This document shows, piece by piece, positions 57,917-64,000 of a DNA stretch of 64,000 bases. Source of the DNA: Phlebopus portentosus (Eukaryota > Basidiomycota > Agaricomycetes > Boletales > Boletinellaceae); the NCBI GenBank assembly GCA_037892935.1, contig JAYXKI010000018.1, forward strand, positions 682,001-746,000. Direction: 5' to 3'. The position numbers and the translations under genes are program-made. The notes under the pieces are model-generated. The model saw nothing but the letters and a program-made list of their open reading frames with translations, ran no database searches and was not told where the DNA came from. Numbering within the stretch: position 1 is the first letter of the stretch; the number at the start of each line of letters is the position of its first letter.

Positions 57917-58591
57917 CAGTGGAGCTTTCCATACTGGAGCAGCACCTCTATTGTCTCAGTCAGTAACCCCACAGAATTCCGTCATAGTGGGAATACATTG
58001 GAGCAAAGTGGCGCTCAGTGGAGCAGAATGACAAAGGAAGTGATGTAATGGTGGAGAGAAGTGGAGCAAGGTGGAGCATGGTGGAGTAAAGTGGAGAGAA
58101 GATGAGTAAGAAATAGGACGAAAAATGGATTATCTAGAAAGCATAAATAGCGTTAGAAGTAGGCCCTCTTTCCCCCATCTTTCGATCCTCTTAACACACA
58201 GCGACAGTGTCTTACTACACTATCCATTGTGTGCTTTGTACTACTACGCCTCTTGGAAATCCCAATCTGCTCTTACTTTATCTTGTCTCTGAAAGCATTC
58301 CTTACCAGGACTGCAACTAGGAAGGACAGTAAGGGGACCACGTGGTACAGCTAAACGTGGGTAGATAGATCACCTCTGCACAACATACCGCTGCTTAGGC
58401 AAAAGGATCGAAACCGGTGTAACCCCGGACCTACACCTCTAACATTGGATTGAAAGATCACTCGCTAGTTTTAACACCACCTCTCACGGGCAAGGTTCTT
58501 GGCTAGTGTTTTATCGAGGTGAGGACCGTCGACCTCAAGCCCCTATCGATGCTGCTAGTTTCAAGATTAGCAAACCTATTCCCTAGGACAA
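57914..58591 (+). promoter_or_regulatory. Putative LTR/leader of the Ty3/Gypsy element with GTGGAG repeats
   Basis: Begins TGACAGTGGAGC and contains more than ten GTGGAGNNN units to about 58105. A TATA-like CATAAATAG follows at 58142, then a C/T-rich leader to the first element ORF at 58592. The order fits U3-R-U5, but the second LTR copy is not in the window and the LTR end and primer-binding site could not be fixed. Confidence 0.4.
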
Positions 58592-58837
58592 GTGCATATC
58601 CTGGAGAACAAACCTGATTCACTCAAATCAAACATCTATTATCATAATTCTTTTATCGACGAAGTGTACCTAATAGCAAAGGCATCTGGTAGCCCTGCAG
58701 TTGGAAGCACACAAACAACAACAACCAAGGTAGCAACAGTACCAGCTACTATTGCTAAATTCGATGAGAAAGGAACGGCTTGGTCTACCGTACCTTATAA
58801 CGATTCACCTGAAGTTATAGGTGAGAAACGTGGTTAA
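58592..58837 (+). CDS. Short ORF at the start of the retroelement
   Basis: An 81-codon frame (MHILENKPDSLKSNIYYHNS) whose TAA overlaps the ATG of the next frame (TTAATGA at 58834-58840). It may be an upstream ORF or a displaced gag start. Not recognised. Confidence 0.3.
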   Translation: MHILENKPDSLKSNIYYHNSFIDEVYLIAKASGSPAVGSTQTTTTKVATVPATIAKFDEKGTAWSTVPYNDSPEVIGEKRG

Positions 58838-59841
58838 TGAACCATCCAGAGAACTCAAGTGGAAGAAGTAACAACCAAAGGACGAGTAACCGAACAAGTA
58901 ACCGAACAAGATCAGGATCGCACCGAGATAGTAAACTGAATCATATCCAAGGAAGGATATCAAGATTGGAACTGGATAGAGACATTCTTTGGGGAACTGC
59001 CACCCGCACAGACAATGAATATCCACCCATAATACTATCTCTACGAGAGAGAATAGTATGACTCGAAGGACTACAGACTAGTCAAGCAAGAGCTCAAACA
59101 AATAACAATCTACCGAGCGGAGTATACGCAACTACAGTTGGACAGCGACTCGAAGCACTCGAGATTAACACCAACGGACTAGGAGCACAAGTAGCAACAC
59201 TACATCGAAATGATGATTCACTAGATCGATCAGTCATACTCCTAAGCCAACAAGTCACCACAGAGATATCAGTAGTTCAAGACGAGATAGGACGTTTACG
59301 CGATACACTTAACGCCCATGAACAATGAATCCAAGCAGTTGAAATAGCAACTACAGAACTTACAAGGATCGCTCAATCAACACCAAACGTTGCAGAAGAC
59401 ATTAGCAACTTACGCAAAGCACTCCTGACATTAGGACGAACAGTCGAATCAAGTCAACAAGCCTACTTAACATTGATTGCATCAGTACAGACAACAGAAA
59501 GTACTGCAAGGAATATACTTGAGCATGCAGAGTATCTCAGACAGGAAGCTCAACGAATTCAAGAGCTACATCATCAAGCAGAGCATACTTCCGACGGAAC
59601 AGTATCATCCAACGAGGAGTTATCACAAGCACTAAACCCATACTCATTGCAAGGGTTTAACAGTCAAAGCGCTACACTCCAAGTACCAACCAGTGGTTCA
59701 ATAGCAACCCAAACACCAGAACATCCAGCCACATATTCGCCACCAGCAGTGCCGATAATCACATACGATCATGTCGACCACCGACCAGAAAGTTCAGATC
59801 CTGGAGACGCAACTACAAACTCTTCAGATACAACTCTCTAA
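58837..59841 (+). pseudogene. Retroelement gag-proximal coiled-coil ORF with two in-frame stops
   Basis: One reading frame runs from MNHPENSSGRSNNQRTSNRT to DATTNSSDTTL, interrupted by TGA at 59059 and TGA at 59326. Between them are Gln/Glu/Leu-rich segments with heptad character (LEALEINTNGLGAQVATLHR; RNILEHAEYLRQEAQRIQEL). The end overlaps the gag ATG (59771) by 71 bp in another frame. Both stops could come from CGA codons by a single C-to-T change at CpG. A structural or Gag-accessory role is guessed. Confidence 0.5.
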
Positions 59842-62800
59842 ACACAGCATCAAACTGCCAAAGTACTATGGCAAGCGAAGCGAAGATATTGATCTGTGGG
59901 TCAGCCGATGTATTTTGAAGTTGGCACAGCATGGAGTCAAGAGCGAGGATGAGATTGCAAAGAGTCTATTTGCAGCACTCAAAGGTGACAGCTACGATTG
60001 GTTTGCAGAGAAGCAGACCTTGACATCATTCGATGATAAAGGAAAGCTGAAACCAGTACCAGCCATAATCGATCCAAATGGAGGAGGAATGTTCACATCG
60101 TTGAAGCAGATGTTGGATTGGATGAGAGTCCAAGCAGGACATCCAATAGTTGGAGAACAGAAAGCGCTATTCCATCTTCTATGCATCCAGCAAAAAGGAT
60201 CAAGTATCAGGGCATACAATGATGAATTTCGACGACTCAGAGCTAGAGCACCACCATCAATCAATGCTACTATGCTCAAGTATATCTATGTCAAAGGACT
60301 AGATAATTAGGTCAAACGACGAGTCGAATCTGTACAACCCGACGCTTTCGAAAAGTACAAGCTGGAAGAATGGATGATATGGACGAGCAACTTAGCAGAT
60401 GTGGATGCAAGACAGAAGCTGATTGGAAGTCAGACATACACCCCAAGATTCAAGACAAATAGGCAATCATCATTTCGACCACCAATTCAAAAATTGAAAC
60501 ATGATCCAGATGCCATGGATGTAGATGCACTCCGAGGCTTGCTGAAGAAGGGAGCGAAATGCTACAACTGTGGAAAGATTGGACACTACTCGAAGAATTG
60601 CAAGGCACCAAGGAAGCAAAAGGGTTCTTCCTTAGGACAGCCGAAGAAGAGAACAAATGGTCAGAAACGAAAGCCGATGACAGCACGAGCTGTGAATTTC
60701 AAGGAAACATGTCCCGACCCTCATTGTCAAAGGCCAGTCCACTATGATCACATAGCATGGGCTAGAGGAGACGAATCAGCAGGCTACACCTGCAAGCATG
60801 ACGAAGAATACCGAAACAACTTCCGGAAATCCCTAGCAAGTAAAGAGCTACAGGGAAAAGACTAGAACCTCCATCGAACGAGACTGCGCGATGCGAGAGT
60901 ACAAAAGGGTAGCAAGAATGGTTTCAACAACCAGTGTTTCATACCTCCTGGGTTCAACCCCAGTGAAGCGATGTATAATAAGCAATTGCCAATACATGCA
61001 TTGCATCCTCGATTACCTATTCAAGTGAAGGTTGGAACAAAGACCCTAGCAGTCCAAGCATTAATCGATTCTGGAGCAACATGTAGTACAATTCACCCCA
61101 ACTTGGTACAACACCATAACCTATTCAAGAAGAGACTTGATCACCCTCGACCCCTGAATAACGTCGATGGAAGCCCTAACCAAGGAGGAGCAATCACACA
61201 CGAGGTCTACTCATTAATCTTTGATGGACCTAAGCCGCAGCCACAAACGTTGGCAGTAGCAACTACAGGACAGGATCAAGTGATCCTAGGCATTGACTAT
61301 TTGGCCAAAGTCAATCCAGAAATTGATTGGAAGAATCAAATATGGAATCGGAATGGTAATGCGATACCATTTGAGCTCAACATTATACGAGCTATCAAGA
61401 AGTGAAAGCGCAGAAAGCGCAAGCGAAAGTGGCAAAGGAAAGACAAATCCGACAAGACAAGACCTAGGCATAACACAAAGCAACAGGCTCAGAACAGAGA
61501 TAACTATCGACACTCTGGAGCACCAGGAATACTATTCGCACCATGGAGGGAAAGTAACAATGGAAACCCTCAAGAGACAAAGCCGCAAGCGAAACTGGAA
61601 AGCCGACCAGTAACACCGAAACCAGAACAGCCAAAGAAGGCAGACAAAGCAAAGAGTCCGAGCATGGAAAATATACCAGACTCTACATCGAGACAATCAT
61701 CAGAAGGAATGATTACAGTGCAACGACGAACAAGGCACATACCGAGAAGGATGATCCTAGCATGGCAATTGTACCAGACATCCGAAAATGAAGTTACCGA
61801 AGTAACAGGCAAGCATAGCCGAGACAAACAGGAGGAAATAAATGACTCTCCCAAGCGATGGAAGAAACAGCCACTACGAAGAAGGCGACTACTACCACTG
61901 GTACAGAAGAAACCAGATGGTGAAGAAATCCAGCCAGTACCAAAGGAAAACCCTGGGATGACAACTAGTACACATCCACCAGAGGAACAATATCATGACA
62001 GACGAATGGCAGGAACGAAACAAAATTGGACACCATGACCAATACCACTCAGAGAAGCAACTCCCACACCAAAGCGTACAAGATGGGCAGATGAGAATAG
62101 CGATATCGATATGCAAGACGAACAGGAGACAACAGAAGACACTCCTATGCATGATATAGAGCCACTAGACATCGAAAGGCTCAGAATGACCGATCAACCA
62201 ATTACCCTCACTAGAAAGGAAGAGCTCACTGAAAAGCTAGAGCTAGACCTTAAACGAAATTGGTCACCAAGGAACCAAGTCTCACAACCACTGAACAAAG
62301 CGAGTTCAGTATCACAGCAGTATTCGCAGCAGAAGGCAGCTGCAGAAGGATTACTCAGCACAGAGAAACGAGATTGGCGAAAACTCCTACCAAAGCAAAT
62401 TGCAGACTATGTAGACGTATTTGATCCAGACAGATCAAGGAGGTTACCCAAGCATACGAAATGGGATATGGCGATAAACCTCAAGGAAGGAGTACCATTA
62501 CCAAAACCAAGGCCTATTATCAAGCTCACACGAGAAGAGCAGGCAACACTCAATGCCTATGTCCAGGAATTATTGGACAAAGGATGGATCGAGAAGGTTC
62601 ACCCACATGAACCATGTCCGGTAGCAGCACCAGTCTTCTTTGTTGGAAAGAAAGATGGAGGAGCACGAGCAGTAACCGATTACCGAGACATTAACGATGT
62701 GACAGTATCAGATCCATACCCAATACTGATTATGAGCGTTCTACCAGAGAAACTGGAGAAAGGAAAATTCTTCTTTACCCTTGACATGCGACCAGGATAC

Positions 62801-63772
62801 AACAACCTGAGAATTCGAGAAGGAGATGAATGGAAGGCAGCATTCCGAGTTGGCAATGCAGTCTACAAGCCGAAGGTCATGATGTTTGGAATGAAGAACT
62901 CACCTGCAGTATTCCAACGATTCATGAATGACAACTTCGAATATTGGCTCAGAACAGAGGAGGCACTAAACTACCTGTTAGAAATTGCTTTAGTCAGCAG
63001 TATAGCGTGCACGTGACAGCATATAATCAAAATGTTCACACAACAAGCGAGAACACTGGAAACTACATTAAAGAGAATAGTTAACCAAGGACGAGCCAGT
63101 CAATGGCCAGAAGTCAAGGACGACTGCGAGAAATGCAAACAAGCACAGCAGATAGGATGGGACATTTATTGTACAATAATCTCATCACTCTTGATGACAG
63201 AGGTATTAGCAATGAACTTCGACATACGAGGGACACATAGAGTATTTCCAGGATACGTTACTCAAGAAGGCATACAACAGCCTAATACGAATTATGTGAC
63301 ATTTGAACATATGGTAGCAGTATTCTCACATGACGAACGAGACTATCTAATGAACGCAGGAGTACAGATTAAATTCCCAAAGCGGAAGCATAAAGAAGAA
63401 TGTCAATTTATTCATATTAATATTGACATACCATACAGAAGGGGAGCTAATGAAATAGTATGACGTATAGCAGAAAATATGATAACTAGAGTTAAGGAAT
63501 TCATTAGACTCATTGATACAGAAGGAATATCAGTAATGGACAAACGAGTCACAGAGATATCAATGGAACACAGGATCAAGTTCGTGATTGGTCTAATTAA
63601 GATTCCAATGCCACCGGAAGAAGAATTCACAAGAATGACGACATATCTCCACAAGAGAAGCTTTCCGGTAGATGATAGAACGCCGGTGGGAAAAACCCCA
63701 GGACTTCCAGAAGAAGACATAGTACCCCACAGGCACCGAACCTCGGAAGCCATGGAGATCGACGATCACTGA
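59771..63772 (+). pseudogene. Ty3/Gypsy-type gag-pol relic (Gag, protease, partial reverse transcriptase)
   Basis: A single frame about 4 kb long with no frameshift, cut by stops at 60308 (TAG), 60863 (TAG), 61403, 62036, 63014 and 63461 (all TGA). The order is: Gag capsid (IKLPKYYGKRSEDIDLWVSR; WFAEKQ), CCHC zinc knuckle CYNCGKIGHYSKNC (60556-60600), retropepsin with LIDSGATCS (about 61060), and a basic linker. Reverse transcriptase follows (KPRPIIKLTREEQATLNAYV; FFVGKKDGGARAVTDYRDIN; FFFTLDMRPGYNNLRI; FGMKNSPAVFQRFMND). The frame then changes to unknown sequence before the YxDD motif. RNase H and integrase are absent, and the remaining 250 codons (CEKCKQAQQIGWDIYCT to TSEAMEIDDH) match nothing I know. 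Non-functional copy. Confidence 0.88.
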
Positions 63773-64000
63773 TAAGGAAAGTTAATCTAATCAGGAAGGT
63801 GATAAGAAGGGAAGCGATGCGTACACATCCACAGGAGTAGTAGAGGAGAGGAAAGCTTTTACAACTAGCTCAGGCAAAGTAGCAGCATCAGTCAGCCATC
63901 CGAGTCGGAAGAAGAACATAAGTCCTAACTCCAAGGAGAGAAGGCCATAGAACAGTAGAGAATAAACCAGTGGAGCTCAGAACCAGTACAGGCGCCAGCA
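63773..64000. other. Retroelement 3' sequence running off the window
   Basis: A/G-rich sequence of the same character as the element, with no LTR copy before the window end. Confidence 0.4.

Noticed and set aside
63773..64000. Search for the matching 3' LTR near the window end
   Set aside because: No copy of the TGACAGTGGAGC-start or GTGGAG array is present, so the element's 3' boundary lies beyond the window or is lost.

Overview
This is a fragment of a filamentous-fungal nuclear genome, most likely an Agaricomycete (mushroom-forming basidiomycete). The evidence is genes split by many 50-70 bp GT..AG introns, a fused ARG5,6 gene, DUF6533-like membrane proteins, etherase-type FuA glutathione transferases, a membrane-anchored glyoxal oxidase, a P450 of basidiomycete type and a non-canonical aromatic amino acid decarboxylase. 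No CRISPR array, operon, rRNA or tRNA gene was recognised. Exon joins were read by eye, so gene spans are firmer than individual splice sites.

Layout. 0-11.8 kb holds mostly housekeeping genes: ARG5,6 (arginine synthesis), a VHS/GAT sorting protein, a DDR48-like low-complexity protein and ORC5. 12.4-15.5 kb carries two poorly preserved DUF6533-like membrane-protein copies. 16.4-20.8 kb is a tandem array of three GST genes; the middle one is a pseudogene and a TA-flanked transposon lies between the first two. 20.8-29 kb has MED8, two paralogous secreted proteins and RAD17. 29.8-39.6 kb is the most distinctive block: a P450, an intronless bacterial-type arylsulfate sulfotransferase (ASST), a small Gly-rich ORF and a large aromatic amino acid decarboxylase. 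A decayed fragment of that decarboxylase lies at 41.6 kb, beyond a hAT-type MITE. 42.8-54.3 kb has glyoxal oxidase, a foldback-type element with 268-bp terminal repeats, UTP7, 3-hydroxyanthranilate dioxygenase and PUF6. From 54.4 kb to the end is an AT-rich transposon graveyard: a gene relic, MITEs, a large palindrome with a MITE inserted in one arm, and a Ty3/Gypsy-type element whose reading frame is broken only by in-frame stops.

How the genes may work together. The strongest candidate for something new is P450-ASST-decarboxylase. The decarboxylase would make an aromatic amine such as tyramine. ASST enzymes move sulfate between phenols without PAPS, and bacterial ones are known to accept tyramine. 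The P450 could oxidise the scaffold. A sulfated aromatic-amine or phenol pathway, using a gene apparently gained from bacteria, is therefore plausible but unproven. UTP7 and PUF6 both act in ribosome assembly and flank the NAD-synthesis gene. The GSTs, glyoxal oxidase and P450 fit a wood- or litter-decaying lifestyle.
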